A program made the translations under genes and the position numbers. The notes beneath the pieces are model-generated. The model was not told the DNA's origin, made no database searches, and was given only the letters and a program-made list of their open reading frames with translations. Shown here one piece after another: positions 1 through 10,277 of a stretch of DNA of 64,000 nucleotides. Location: assembly GCA_003155655.1 (NCBI GenBank), contig PMDS01000023.1, positions 1 to 64,000 on the forward strand. The letters are read 5' to 3'. The DNA comes from Melioribacter sp. (GTDB lineage: Bacteria > Bacteroidota > Ignavibacteria > Ignavibacteriales > Melioribacteraceae). Every line of letters begins with the position of its first letter. Positions within the stretch are counted from its first letter, which is position 1.

Positions 1-6
1 TTATCC

Positions 7-2070
7 TCAACCGGACAGTAGTGATTCCTGGATTATTCTAAATATTGCCAGCTCGTTTTCATTATCGAGATGGCATTCATCACATTCAGAAAATAACCGG
101 CACTTAATTTTTACTTCCTTATTATATTCTTGTATATACCATTCAAGGGCAGGAATTAATCCAAGTTTGTCAAGTAATTCCGGTCTAAGTTGTGTAATTA
201 ATTTTCTTACCCGCGCTACAGCATTATCTATTGTTTTATTTAGTGAATCAATCTCCGAAAGTATTTTTACATAATTGGTATTTTCTCTGTCTTCTACCTG
301 ACGGTGTATTAAGACAAGATTCATTTTGATAGAACTAAGAATTTGCCCCAGTTCGTCGTGCATTTCTCGGGCTATTGCAGTCCTTTCCTCTTCTCTTACT
401 GTTTGAAGATGTGCTGCTAATTCCCTGTACTGCGTGCGTGATTTTATAATCTCTTCTTCAGCTCGCTTACGTTCCGTAATTACATCAAATACTGCCACAA
501 AAAATTCTTTTTTAGGGCTGTAAACAGATATCGAAAACCACATATCAAGAAGAGGTATATAATCTTCGAATCTTTCAGGTATTCCTGTTGAAGCTACCCT
601 GTTATATATTTCGAACAACTCCGGGTTGCTTTCTTTAATTCCAGGTATCAAGTGAGTAACTTTTTTCCCGATAGCGTTCTTCAATCCTGTAAGCTGCTCA
701 AATTTCTCGTTTACATTGATATAAACAAAATCAACGGGATTGCCATTATCGTACAGCATCATACAATAAGCAAAACCCTCTACCATATTTTCAAATAGAT
801 ACTTAAAACGTTCTTCGCTTTTATGAAAATCTGCTTCAGCGTGGAATTTGGAAATGGCAATGGCAAGGTACCCGGCTAGTCTTTCCCACATCAAAATTAC
901 TTCAATTGTAAAAATCCCGGCCCGGTTATCATTTAATTGAACAAGTCCGAATGTCTTTTCACGGTAACGGATTGGCACTAATGCAACAGATTCAAATCCT
1001 GAGCTGTTGCATCTGTTGCGTATTATTGTCTGTTTATCTTCATAAATTGTGCTTGTAAGTAGTTTTGTTGTACTGTTTGTCCAATAACTTCCATTTTTTG
1101 TGAAGTAAGGTTTTAAAGGATCAAATCTGTTGGAAATTATATTGCCGCATATGCATTCTAAAATAGGGCTCCCTTCATCATTCCTTAATTTACTACCTGT
1201 TTGATTTCGCGAGCATAAACTATTTTCAAGAACAACAAACTCGGGAGGGAAACCTTGTGAAACATAGTAAGGGTAGTCGTTGCCATCCTGCAGGCGGATT
1301 CCTACAGCTTCACAGCCTGATTGTTTATTGAAAAAAATTACTGTTGACTGAATCATCTCTTTAAGAGAAGCGCTTTCATTAATAAGTCGTAAAAAATCTA
1401 AAGCTATTTCACTCTCTCGCTCCAAACGCTTTCGTTCTGTAATATCTCTGGAAACCCCTACCAATTCTTCTACTTTACCAAGATTGTTCTTGATTAGAGC
1501 TGTAACAATTTCAGCTGAAACACTTGTGCCGTCTTTGTGCAAATGATCGATTTCGAATATTTGAGATTTTGAGGAATCTGTATCGTTTTCAAATTCTCTT
1601 ATTCGTAACGGTAAAGAAGAGTTAACAAACTTTAATGATTTTTCAGTTATGAAATCTTTTAAAGCCAGGTTTAATATTTCTTTGGGCGTATAACCCAATA
1701 GTTTTTCAACAGAAGGGCTAATATATGTAATGTGCCCGCTCTCAAGATTGTAATCTCAGATAACGTCAGTTGTATTATCAGCTATGAGTTTATATCTCTT
1801 TTCAGTTTGATTTATCTGGCTGTTCAAATTTGCCGCTTCTTTTAATGCGGTGCGTATTAGTGAAAAAAGAAGCCATGAAGTTACAATTACAAATCCCCAT
1901 CCTTTTATTATTGAAATTTTTGTTTTTATTTCTTCAGAAACAGGCAAATTGAAAACAAGGGTATCGGAAAAAAATATCCAAAGTGAACTAATGATGAAGT
2001 ATATAGAAACTATTCTGACGGTTCGCGAAGAGGAAATTCTTATTAAAAAATTAATAAGATGTTTTTTCAT
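7..2070 (-). pseudogene. Broken membrane-anchored PAS/GAF sensor histidine kinase
   Basis: Two reading-frame blocks in one frame form one kinase. The N-terminal block (start ATG at 2070, with a GGAGGAGAG Shine-Dalgarno) carries two membrane helices and the beginning of a PAS domain, then stops at a TGA near 1756. Translation continues in the same frame after the stop: PAS remainder, GAF, a second PAS, and a HisKA_3-type dimerisation region with the phospho-acceptor motif REMHDELGQ. A tryptophan fits the stop position (DVI-x-DYN), so a TGG-to-TGA change is the simplest lesion. The 3' end also fails: after FRIIQES the usual LTN N-box of the HATPase_c domain is replaced by LLSG and a stop at 7-9, so no ATP-binding domain is present. 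Sequence beyond position 1 is not visible, so a frameshift continuing outside is possible. Non-functional as read. Confidence 0.8.
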
Positions 2071-2102
2071 ACTGCTCTCCTCCCCCATTATATTTTAGTG
2101 AA

Positions 2103-4547
2103 TTACTTTGCTAAGGGCAGCGTAAAGAAAAATTTGCTTCCCTTACCTGGTTCACTTTCAACCCAAATTTTACAACCATGTTTTTCAATAAATTCCTTGC
2201 ATAGAATAAGACCTAAACCGGTGCCGGCTTCATTTTCTGTTCCGGCTGTTGAATGACTTGTGTCTAACTTGAATAGGTTGTTCCTTGTTTTCTCATCCAT
2301 TCCAGTGCCTGTGTCGGAAACGCAGAATTCTATTTGATTATTCTTTATAGTAGCTGTGACGTCAATTTTGCCGCCTTTGCCCGTAAACTTTAATGCATTT
2401 GTAAGCAGGTTTCTTATTATTGTTTTTAGCATTTCGTCATCGGCAAATACAAAATAGTCATCCGGGATGTCACATGTAACGTCAATGTGTTTTTTCTCTG
2501 CACTTGCTTTGATAAGTTCTGAATTGAGGTTGACAAGATCTTTTAAATTAAGATTCTGTGGGTTAAATTCAATCCTTCCGGTTTGTGAGCGCGACCACTG
2601 AAGTAAGTTCTGAAGAAGATTGTGCGATACTTCTGCTGATTTTTTCATCTCCGTTATGTAATATATTTTCTCTTCGTCGGTGATTTCTGAAAAATCAGAA
2701 AGAAGTAGATCGGAGAATCCTAGAAGAGTAATAAATGGATTTTTTAAATCGTGCGCTATAATCGAGAAAAATTTATCTTTAGTTGTATTTAGCTGTTTAA
2801 GTTCCTCGGCATATTTTGCAATTTCATCTGAACTTCTCTTCCGCTCTATAACTTGGGCAATTTGCTCGGATACGAAAGTCAGAATTTGCATTTCCTCTTC
2901 GCCGTAGGCTTTTTCATTTTCATAATCCTGTACAACAACAACTCCAATGTTTTTACCGCCAAGTTTTAAAGGAACACCAAGCCAGATAGCCTGCGGTGCG
3001 CCTATAAGTTCAACTTCTCCGCTCTTTCTTAATTGTAAATCTTTTTCTGCATTTACAAGTAATGGCATGCCATGACGTATTACATATTCGGTTAATCCCT
3101 TGCCGGGTTTTTTTGGCGGCTGGGGCGGATCATATTCGTCTACAAAATATGGAAATGAAAGCAAGTCTGTCTTTTCATCATAACGGGCAATATAAATATT
3201 TTTAGTCGGCATTAACTTGCCTATTGCCTCGTGTATCTTTTTATACAGTGTGTACATATCGGAAGCAGTATATGCAGCCTCTGATATTTCGAATAATCCT
3301 TCGCGTATTCTTTCAGCTTTTTTCTTCTGTGTTACATCATGCAGGTGGGCTTGTATAATTTTTTTACCTCTGATGATAACAGACTTTAGAGAAATATCAC
3401 AGTCAACAAGGGCATTATCATATCTTTTGTGCTGCCATGCAAAATGCTGCGCTTGACCTTCAAATGCCATCTCTATGTATTCGTTTGCTGAATCTAGTGA
3501 GTCTGTTCCATCTGGCTGGTAGACAGGTGAAAAATCCGCTGGGGAATGTCCAATTACAAAATCGCGTGAACACTTAAGTATTCTAAGTACTGCCTGGTTG
3601 CAATCTATAACAACCCCGTCGGAAATTAATAATATCCCGTCTTCAGAACTTTCAAATAACGACCGGTACAACTGTTCATTTTCTGCTATTCTTTCCTCAT
3701 TTAATTTGCGTTCTGTTATGTCTCGCGATATACCAAAAGTCCCCATTATTTTATTTTTAGAATCATAAAGCGGCATTTTTGTTGTGAATGCCCATGTGGT
3801 TCTACCGTCCGGCCAATCTTCTCTTTCTTCTTTTCCAATTAATGGTGTGCCGGTTTTTATTATCTGCTGTTCGTCTGAATATGCTTCGGCGCTATGGCTT
3901 GGTCCGAATATGTCGGCATCTGTCTTCCCAATTAACATTTCCGGGTTGTTTACACCGTGCTTATTTGCTAGTGCAGTATTAGCTTTAAAGAATCTGCTGT
4001 TTAAATCTTTGAAATAAATATTGTCCGGTATTTTTTCTAGTAATGTTGCAAACAGGTTCTGCTCTGTTGCAAGTTTATCTGAAATTTGTTTTTGTTCGGT
4101 AATGTCTTCTATAAGGGCTAAAAGTGTTCCTTCTGTATCATTCTCATCTTCAATCCGGGAAAGGTTTACTCTTACAAATTTTATTTTTCCTTCTTTGGAA
4201 ATGTATCTTTTTTCAATCTGGTAATCTTTCCGTTTACCTGAAGCCAATTCTAAAAATAGCTTAAAATCTACTTTATAATCGTGTGGATGTGTAAAATCTT
4301 TTACTTGTAACTTATTTAGCTCAGTTTCATTGTAGCCGACAATTTTCTGAAAGGCTAAATTGGTCCGCAGTATTTTTCTCTTAAAGTTTAAGAAAACAAT
4401 TCCAATTCCGGCTTTATCCAAAATTGATTGCAGTATTGCATCGGATCCGGCTATTTTCTTTTTTGTCTTTGCTTTAATAACTTTTACGGGTTTAACTTGA
4501 TTGGCTTTTTTTTGTTCGATTTTAGTGCTGTTTTTCTTTTTCAACAT
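2103..4547 (-). CDS. Multi-PAS/GAF soluble sensor histidine kinase
   Basis: Cytoplasmic sensor kinase of about 814 residues without membrane helices. After a Lys-rich N-terminus come three PAS domains (roughly residues 35-145, 160-280 and 290-410), a GAF domain (about 420-570), HisKA with the H-box motif IAHDLKNP and a HATPase_c domain with intact N box (RNLLTNALKFT), G1 (DTGTGMD) and G2 (GTGLGL). It should autophosphorylate and pass phosphate to a response regulator, which is not adjacent. An upstream in-frame TTG at 4598 would add 17 residues; the ATG at 4547 is preferred. It lies 32 bp upstream of the broken kinase and is read in the same direction, so the two may have formed one signalling unit. 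The ligand is unknown. Confidence 0.85.
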   Translation of the reverse strand: MLKKKNSTKIEQKKANQVKPVKVIKAKTKKKIAGSDAILQSILDKAGIGIVFLNFKRKILRTNLAFQKIVGYNETELNKLQVKDFTHPHDYKVDFKLFLELASGKRKDYQIEKRYISKEGKIKFVRVNLSRIEDENDTEGTLLALIEDITEQKQISDKLATEQNLFATLLEKIPDNIYFKDLNSRFFKANTALANKHGVNNPEMLIGKTDADIFGPSHSAEAYSDEQQIIKTGTPLIGKEEREDWPDGRTTWAFTTKMPLYDSKNKIMGTFGISRDITERKLNEERIAENEQLYRSLFESSEDGILLISDGVVIDCNQAVLRILKCSRDFVIGHSPADFSPVYQPDGTDSLDSANEYIEMAFEGQAQHFAWQHKRYDNALVDCDISLKSVIIRGKKIIQAHLHDVTQKKKAERIREGLFEISEAAYTASDMYTLYKKIHEAIGKLMPTKNIYIARYDEKTDLLSFPYFVDEYDPPQPPKKPGKGLTEYVIRHGMPLLVNAEKDLQLRKSGEVELIGAPQAIWLGVPLKLGGKNIGVVVVQDYENEKAYGEEEMQILTFVSEQIAQVIERKRSSDEIAKYAEELKQLNTTKDKFFSIIAHDLKNPFITLLGFSDLLLSDFSEITDEEKIYYITEMKKSAEVSHNLLQNLLQWSRSQTGRIEFNPQNLNLKDLVNLNSELIKASAEKKHIDVTCDIPDDYFVFADDEMLKTIIRNLLTNALKFTGKGGKIDVTATIKNNQIEFCVSDTGTGMDEKTRNNLFKLDTSHSTAGTENEAGTGLGLILCKEFIEKHGCKIWVESEPGKGSKFFFTLPLAK

Positions 4548-4733
4548 GTTCGTTTCCAGGTGCAGTAAAATATTCTCTTTACCACTGAAATATATCAAAT
4601 TCTGCTTTAATAATTGAATCTACTTCGTAAAACAATCACGATTTAACAAACCGTGAATTTGTTAAAGAAGGAGGTCTGATAGGTGTAATTAGGCTCTAAT
4701 TAAAAAATATCACAACGGGAATATTGATTTTTT

Positions 4734-7160
4734 CTATAACAACGGTGTATTTAGCCCGATAATAAAATCATTCTTTCCCGGATAATTTAATCTCCAGGTA
4801 AATTCAAGTCTGAATGGAATAAGAGGATGCCCAATTCCAAAGCCTAATTCATAAAAAGGTGATTTATATTCTGTGAGAAATTGAGCCGTGTTTAAAATAG
4901 AGCTAGGAATAATTCCTTTGCTATTTGGAGATATTTCTAAAAGTGCGGCATTAAAATGCAATGAAAGATTCATCTGGAGTTTAGTTAAAAAATTTAGACC
5001 GAATAATCTGAAGAGTTCATCATTAAAATTATTTTCTATAGAAAGTGTTAAAACTCTGTCGCCAAAAACTTCGCCGGTTCTTAGAGTTCTCATCGTTGAA
5101 GATAGTCCGGCTCCTTCAATATTTCCGGGCAAGGCATACATCATTTGGAATGGAACCGGACCATCAGAATAAATTCCATTTAGAATAAAATTGGCGTATG
5201 CCGACCTGAACATAGGAATAAATCCATTGATCTTGAGTTTATATAATTGAAAATCAAGGCCGCTTCCAAGTGTATTCTGGCCGCTTAATATTGCATCACC
5301 GCTAACCGTTACATTAACTTTTCTTTGCCCGACTCTGAGTCTAAAGTAGCCGTCTTCAATGTACTTGCGAAAATCCAGCTGAAAACCCGCTGTTAGTGCA
5401 TTTATCTTGGTCTCATAAATTTGTTTGTTAATGCTATATGTTTTGCTTGTGCTAAAAAAAGAAAAGTCGGAATTGTTAAAACCATTGCTGTCTGTCCTGT
5501 TAAAGAATCCTGCACTTAGACGCAGAATTGGAAAAACCTCGTTTTGAATTTCAAAACCGAAACCGCTTGTGTAGTAGTAATCTCTGAAATCATATTTTCC
5601 AAATAGGTTTGTTAGGGTTGAAGTAAATTTGTCGTATCTCATCGATTCAGCAAAGAGATCGGTTAATTTATTAAAACCAGTAAAAGAAATCGAATGTGTG
5701 CGGTATTCTCCAAAAAGGTATCTTCCCGAAAAATCTGTTTTAAAACGCTTATCACTAAAACCATACGAAAAATCCAAATTTGAATTAAATCTCTTTTCAA
5801 ATTCTTGATAAATATTTAATCCAAAGTTAAGTGTGTGTCCTTCTACCCTGTCGAATGAATAAAGTCCTAATGGTCCGGTAATAGATAAATTATCATTCAG
5901 GTTAATTCGCGAGGCTAGAAATGAAAAGTTGTCCCAAAATGTATGCGGTATCGCTTCCAAACTATCAATTCTTTGATAAGCCTTTATTTCATCAAGCGAG
6001 TTTGGAATTGTTTGTGTTGTTTTCCAATATGCTGAATCTTTTTTATCTGCATTGGGCATTACTTTAATAATAGACATTCCAAAAAAATCATCATTAATCT
6101 GCGGGTTGATCTGGTAATCGTAAAAAATAGTGTTCAGCTCAAATCCAAATTTTGCGAGTCCAAGAAAATTTCCTTCAACAAAAATACGGTAGTCAACCGG
6201 CATATATATGTTTTTTTCTACGGGCGTAAACTGCTGGATGATTTCTGTTTTGTTAAAAAGCTTTCCGGGGTTTGCAATATCGTTCAATGCAACATCAATT
6301 TTAATCAGGGAAAAAACGCTGTCTACAATAAATATTTTTCCAATAAATCCCGGATCAGATTTAGATAGCGGCTCAACATGAATTTGGTAAACTTTATGTT
6401 TATCCATTGCAAGAGTATCTTCAATTAGAAAGTCGTAATAATCTATTGCTTCATCTGAAATGGGGCTCGGTATTGGTCTTCCGAAAAATTGAATATCATC
6501 TATATAAAAATTTTGGATTATTCTTCCGCCGGTAAATATATTAACCGAGGATGGGGTATTAGCGCTTTGTTTGCGGGCAATAATTTCATCTTTGTAGTCA
6601 TTAGGCTTTTTGTAATAACCTTTGCTTTCATTTTCGATTATACCGGTAATTTTAAGCTGCGCAGTATCTTGACCAATTGAAAGACCTACGTTATTTCCGT
6701 GCGAAGAAAAATCTTGGGTTGTTTTAACTAGTCCTTTTGTGTATGCATGAAATTCATAAGAATTCAGTCTGTTGTTCCTATCATGTTTCGCTTTGATAGT
6801 TTGCCTGATAATTTCTAAAGCGGGATTTTCACCAGGTAAAACTTTTATTTCTGCAAATGAAACTGAAATCTGCTGAAGTGAGAAGGAAATTGATTTATTT
6901 GCATTTAAATTGACGGTGATAGTGTCGGATTTATACCCGATAAAAGAAGCTATTAGTTTATAATTACCGTGCTGCAAGCGCAGTTCAAAATTCCCTTCAA
7001 AATTTGTGGTTGTACCGGATGTCGTGCCGGCTATTCTTATTGTTGCATAAACAAGTGGAGAATAACTGGTTTTATCAGATACCTTTCCTTTTAGTATAAA
7101 CTGTTGTGAAAAAGTAAGTGAAGTAAAAATTAAAAAAAATGATATCGATGAGATTTTCAT
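4734..7160 (-). CDS. DUF5686-type outer-membrane protein with carboxypeptidase-regulatory-like domain
   Basis: About 808 residues. It begins with a signal peptide (helix around residues 3-17, ending at FSQQ), followed by a CarboxypepD_reg-like beta-sandwich (about 20-100, with the typical GxVSDKxxxxPL, ATIRIAGTTxGTTTNxxGxF and YKxxxSFIGY features). A long region then follows that is rich in alternating aromatic/polar strands, as in outer-membrane barrels of the DUF5686 family common in Bacteroidota. The protein ends in a hydrophobic strand. Function of the family is not established; an outer-membrane surface or assembly role is inferred. The reading frame opens at a TTG two codons earlier; the ATG at 7160 is used here. 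It is a single gene, facing away from the divergent epimerase. Confidence 0.75.
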   Translation of the reverse strand: MKISSISFFLIFTSLTFSQQFILKGKVSDKTSYSPLVYATIRIAGTTSGTTTNFEGNFELRLQHGNYKLIASFIGYKSDTITVNLNANKSISFSLQQISVSFAEIKVLPGENPALEIIRQTIKAKHDRNNRLNSYEFHAYTKGLVKTTQDFSSHGNNVGLSIGQDTAQLKITGIIENESKGYYKKPNDYKDEIIARKQSANTPSSVNIFTGGRIIQNFYIDDIQFFGRPIPSPISDEAIDYYDFLIEDTLAMDKHKVYQIHVEPLSKSDPGFIGKIFIVDSVFSLIKIDVALNDIANPGKLFNKTEIIQQFTPVEKNIYMPVDYRIFVEGNFLGLAKFGFELNTIFYDYQINPQINDDFFGMSIIKVMPNADKKDSAYWKTTQTIPNSLDEIKAYQRIDSLEAIPHTFWDNFSFLASRINLNDNLSITGPLGLYSFDRVEGHTLNFGLNIYQEFEKRFNSNLDFSYGFSDKRFKTDFSGRYLFGEYRTHSISFTGFNKLTDLFAESMRYDKFTSTLTNLFGKYDFRDYYYTSGFGFEIQNEVFPILRLSAGFFNRTDSNGFNNSDFSFFSTSKTYSINKQIYETKINALTAGFQLDFRKYIEDGYFRLRVGQRKVNVTVSGDAILSGQNTLGSGLDFQLYKLKINGFIPMFRSAYANFILNGIYSDGPVPFQMMYALPGNIEGAGLSSTMRTLRTGEVFGDRVLTLSIENNFNDELFRLFGLNFLTKLQMNLSLHFNAALLEISPNSKGIIPSSILNTAQFLTEYKSPFYELGFGIGHPLIPFRLEFTWRLNYPGKNDFIIGLNTPLL

Positions 7161-7341
7161 ATACAACCGTACCCTGTATTTTTGATGTAAGCGGTCTATT
7201 ATGGATTTATTCTAGAATGAATGCAATTTCAAAGCAAAGATATTAGTTTATTGGCATTCAAAAAAGTCAGAAAATATTCTTGTCTTTAACAACAAAGAAA
7301 ACTTATTTTTCACTTAACCGGTTATTTATAAAAAGTATTAA

Positions 7342-8250
7342 ATGAAAAAAATAGTTATCTCTGGTGCTACGGGACTTGTTGGTAAAAAAATTACCCAACA
7401 ATTAATTAGACGTGGCGATGATGTTACGGTTCTGACCCGTTCGATTAAAAATGCAAAAGAACTCTTGCCCGGTGCCCACAGTTATATTGAATGGAACAGT
7501 TCTAATAGTGATTGGCAGTTTTGCCTTGAAGGGAAAGATGCGGTAATTAATCTTGCCGGGGAAAATCTTATGGCAAAACGCTGGAATGAAATACACAAAA
7601 AAAATATTCTGGAAAGCAGGGTTAAAGGAACCCGGGCTTTAGTTCGTGCAATCGAAAACCTCAATAAAAAACCGGAAATTTTTATTTCAGCTTCGGCTGT
7701 AGGTTTTTATGGAAATTCCGAAACGGCAGTAAATGAAGAATCAAAAATGGGTAACGGCTTTCTTGCTAAAGTTGTTGATGCTTGGGAAAGTGAATCAATG
7801 GTTGTTGAACAATTTGGCGTCAGAAGGGTTAATGTGAGATTGGGTGCGGTCCTGGATAAAAATGAGGGCGCATTTCCGCAATTGTATAAACCCTTTAAAT
7901 TTTTTGCCGGCGGGGCATTGGGCAATGGAAAGCAGTGGTTCCCATGGATTCATATTGATGATGTTACTGGAATATTTTTATATGCTCTTGATAATAAAAA
8001 TGTGAAAGGGGTTTATAATGCTGTATCGCCTGTTCCTATCCGCATGGCAGATTTTTGTAAGACACTTGGAAAAATTATGCACAGACCTTCATTTTTTAAT
8101 GTGCCGGAATTTATTCTGAAAATAATTTTTGGTGAAGGCGCTGATGTTTTACTGAATGGTACAAATGTTTTACCCGAAAGAACAATTGATGCAGGTTATG
8201 TATTTAAATACCCTGAGTTGACTTCTGCTTTAAAAAGTTTATTGTACTAA
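7342..8250 (+). CDS. TIGR01777 family NAD(P)-dependent epimerase/oxidoreductase
   Basis: A 302-residue extended short-chain dehydrogenase. The nucleotide-binding Rossmann motif GATGLVG is at residues 8-14, and the family segments VINLAGEN, SASAVGFYG and a C-terminal DUF1731-like part ending with ERTIDAGYVFKYPELTSAL are all present. Length matches the family (about 300). This family is often annotated as a nucleoside-diphosphate-sugar epimerase or YfcH-like protein, but its substrate is unknown. It stands alone, with divergent transcription upstream and convergent secreted genes downstream 48 bp away; the short gap contains an AT-rich inverted repeat that could serve as a weak terminator. Confidence 0.85.
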   Translation: MKKIVISGATGLVGKKITQQLIRRGDDVTVLTRSIKNAKELLPGAHSYIEWNSSNSDWQFCLEGKDAVINLAGENLMAKRWNEIHKKNILESRVKGTRALVRAIENLNKKPEIFISASAVGFYGNSETAVNEESKMGNGFLAKVVDAWESESMVVEQFGVRRVNVRLGAVLDKNEGAFPQLYKPFKFFAGGALGNGKQWFPWIHIDDVTGIFLYALDNKNVKGVYNAVSPVPIRMADFCKTLGKIMHRPSFFNVPEFILKIIFGEGADVLLNGTNVLPERTIDAGYVFKYPELTSALKSLLY

Positions 8251-8298
8251 TATGATTTACTTATCATTTTTTTAAAAATGGTATTTGAAAATATACTA

Positions 8299-9576
8299 TC
8301 ATTCAAACCATGATACTATTTGGTAAGTACCGCAGCCTGGATAAAAGGGCGGGTATGTTGTTTGCAAACGGCTGTCGTATTTGTATCTTTTATTATATCC
8401 CGTTTTAATTGAGCCATTACTCGCTAAAGTTCCTACCGCTCCTCTTATATTTTGTGTTATTCCTCCGTATAGATTGATGAAACCGTCAATAGATCTTGTA
8501 TCATAATTCTGAGCGCCAAAAGACCCTTTCTGACAGTAGATTGACGCCTGTACATTGACATTGCCGCTGTTGGCATCATTATCAGTTATCCAAACATTAT
8601 TGTAGGCTAACAATCCCAGCATATCTGTTGACGTAGAATTGGGTGTTGTTGGATCTGTTTTATAAGTAATGTCATTATCAATATAAAAGCTTCCTAGGTT
8701 TGTGGATGTAGCTGTATTATCTACTGCCAGTGAATATCTTCCCTTTACAACTCCCGAAACATGTACTTCAGCATTTTGAAAATAAATAACTCCGTTAGGT
8801 GCAAATGTTGACGCTAGTTTATATGTCCATGTGCTGCCGGTACCCGATGTACTATATCTGTATCTTATACTATCACCATTATTCTTATCGCCCCTAAATT
8901 CAAAATAGACTAGACTGTGACCTGTAAATTTAGCTGTGCTAGCAGCATATCTGGCTACATGTGATACGCCTGTATCGGGTATTCCAATCTGAACATTCGT
9001 TTGTAAGCCTTCCTGAAACTGCGGATGATCGTTGCTGCCGTTTGCTTTATTTACTGTTCCACCAATTGTAACTGAGCCTTCAAATACAGGATTTCCGCTG
9101 ATGTTAAGATTATCATTTGTATGCATTGGTCCAAAAACTGTATCCTTTGATGCCCAGTAAATGGTTGATCCGTTTGGTGTTTCATCATTTGAAAAATAGG
9201 CAAACTTGGAAAACAAACTCGGTTTAATTATTACTTTGGATGTTGAGGAGTATATAGTTCCATCACCAAGAGTAATTTTGCCAATTGAAACGATCTTTTT
9301 AATATTTTGTATTTGATCTAATGTAACAAGAGAATCCGTAATTGTTCCGCCGTCAAAACTGAAAGAATATGTTCTATCTGCAATGCCTCCATTTTTCCAT
9401 AGAAAGTTATTGACTAAATTAATGCCGCTTGAAGCCATATTCCGGCACTTGGTACTGTAATAATATTTAGTATAATTATCAATTGTTGCTGTTGCTGTGC
9501 TATTGAAATTTCTTCCTGCAATCATAAAGATGAAGGTAAAACCAATTACCAATATAAGAGATGCCCTGCCGCCCAT
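8299..9576 (-). CDS. Secreted pilin-like/surface protein (DUF4900-like), last of three-gene set
   Basis: A 425-residue protein starting MGGRASLILVIGFTFIFM, a very short basic leader with a single hydrophobic helix like type IV prepilin-type or PilX-like proteins. The body is rich in Ser, Thr, Asn and Gly, with beta-strand patterns (for example NDNLNISGNPVFEGSVTIGG), resembling DUF4900-type extracytoplasmic proteins; the family assignment is from memory of such proteins. The start follows an AAGGAG site. It is third in a tightly spaced set with the two genes upstream (14 bp gap), so they are likely exported and assembled together. No enzymatic motif was seen. Confidence 0.6.
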   Translation of the reverse strand: MGGRASLILVIGFTFIFMIAGRNFNSTATATIDNYTKYYYSTKCRNMASSGINLVNNFLWKNGGIADRTYSFSFDGGTITDSLVTLDQIQNIKKIVSIGKITLGDGTIYSSTSKVIIKPSLFSKFAYFSNDETPNGSTIYWASKDTVFGPMHTNDNLNISGNPVFEGSVTIGGTVNKANGSNDHPQFQEGLQTNVQIGIPDTGVSHVARYAASTAKFTGHSLVYFEFRGDKNNGDSIRYRYSTSGTGSTWTYKLASTFAPNGVIYFQNAEVHVSGVVKGRYSLAVDNTATSTNLGSFYIDNDITYKTDPTTPNSTSTDMLGLLAYNNVWITDNDANSGNVNVQASIYCQKGSFGAQNYDTRSIDGFINLYGGITQNIRGAVGTLASNGSIKTGYNKRYKYDSRLQTTYPPFYPGCGTYQIVSWFE

Positions 9577-9590
9577 GTTTTATTAACTCC

Positions 9591-10268
9591 TTACCGTTTA
9601 CTAAAATTTTTTTGAGACAATCTTATTTGTTTCCACATTGCTCTTTTTTCCCAGGAATAAGCTACTTTTCCTCCTGTTGTATCTATAACAGCTGTGGAGT
9701 TTTCTACTGCAACTTCAATTTGAATAGAAGCTATTAGTAAAGGTGGTGTTGATGGAAGCGGATTTGAGGTGGTGCCAAGTTGATTTCCCAAAGCATCATA
9801 ATATGTCAAGTGAAATCTTGTTATTCCTAAATCTGATCCTTTAGGTGTATCATGGTTTACTACTCTATATAAAATCCTGTCGCGTGGGTTTGGTGTTGAA
9901 GATAATTCTGAAGTTGGACCTATATAATAATGAACAGTATCAATTACGCCGTCTCCATATTGTAAATCGCTAAGTGGGCTGGTAATTATGGGTAGATCAG
10001 TTTGATATGTAATACTTGTTGAATCAGCCTGTAGAATTGCCTTCGACTGTACTATTGGTGTCTGGTTCTGACCTTTACAATAGCCTATTTTTCTAAAATC
10101 GTATTCTAGTAATTGTACAACGTCAACCAGATTCTGCTGCACAATTCTTTCGCCCGTATAATCGTAGTTATTTTGTGAGGATGTCATATTCATTCTCATT
10201 AATATAATCAGCAGCAAACCGCCAATTACAGTAGAACCTACAATATCTAAAAGTGTTGTAAAGCCCAT
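9591..10268 (-). CDS. Type IV prepilin-like protein (PilW/minor pilin type)
   Basis: A 225-residue protein with N-terminus MGFTTLLDIVGSTVIGG followed by more hydrophobic residues: a Gly-Phe junction as in class III (prepilin) signal sequences, then one helix and a globular part with long spaced beta strands. The Glu5 that most pilins need is absent; an Asp lies at position 6 after the Gly-Phe junction. Spacing to the genes on both sides is short (9 and 14 bp). A minor-pilin or pseudopilin role in a type IV pilus or secretion-like system is inferred from leader shape and context. No pilus motor genes are in the window. The start has the ribosome site AAAGG. Confidence 0.6.
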   Translation of the reverse strand: MGFTTLLDIVGSTVIGGLLLIILMRMNMTSSQNNYDYTGERIVQQNLVDVVQLLEYDFRKIGYCKGQNQTPIVQSKAILQADSTSITYQTDLPIITSPLSDLQYGDGVIDTVHYYIGPTSELSSTPNPRDRILYRVVNHDTPKGSDLGITRFHLTYYDALGNQLGTTSNPLPSTPPLLIASIQIEVAVENSTAVIDTTGGKVAYSWEKRAMWKQIRLSQKNFSKR

Positions 10269-10277
10269 TTTATACCT

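Noticed and set aside
1756-1758. TGA in the first kinase read as Trp (recoded genetic code)
   Set aside because: Several intact genes in the window end in TGA (for example the amidase and the ECF operon overlaps) and no other gene shows internal TGA, so recoding is not supported.
8251-8298. Strong terminator between convergent genes
   Set aside because: Only a short AT-only inverted repeat is present; too weak to call.
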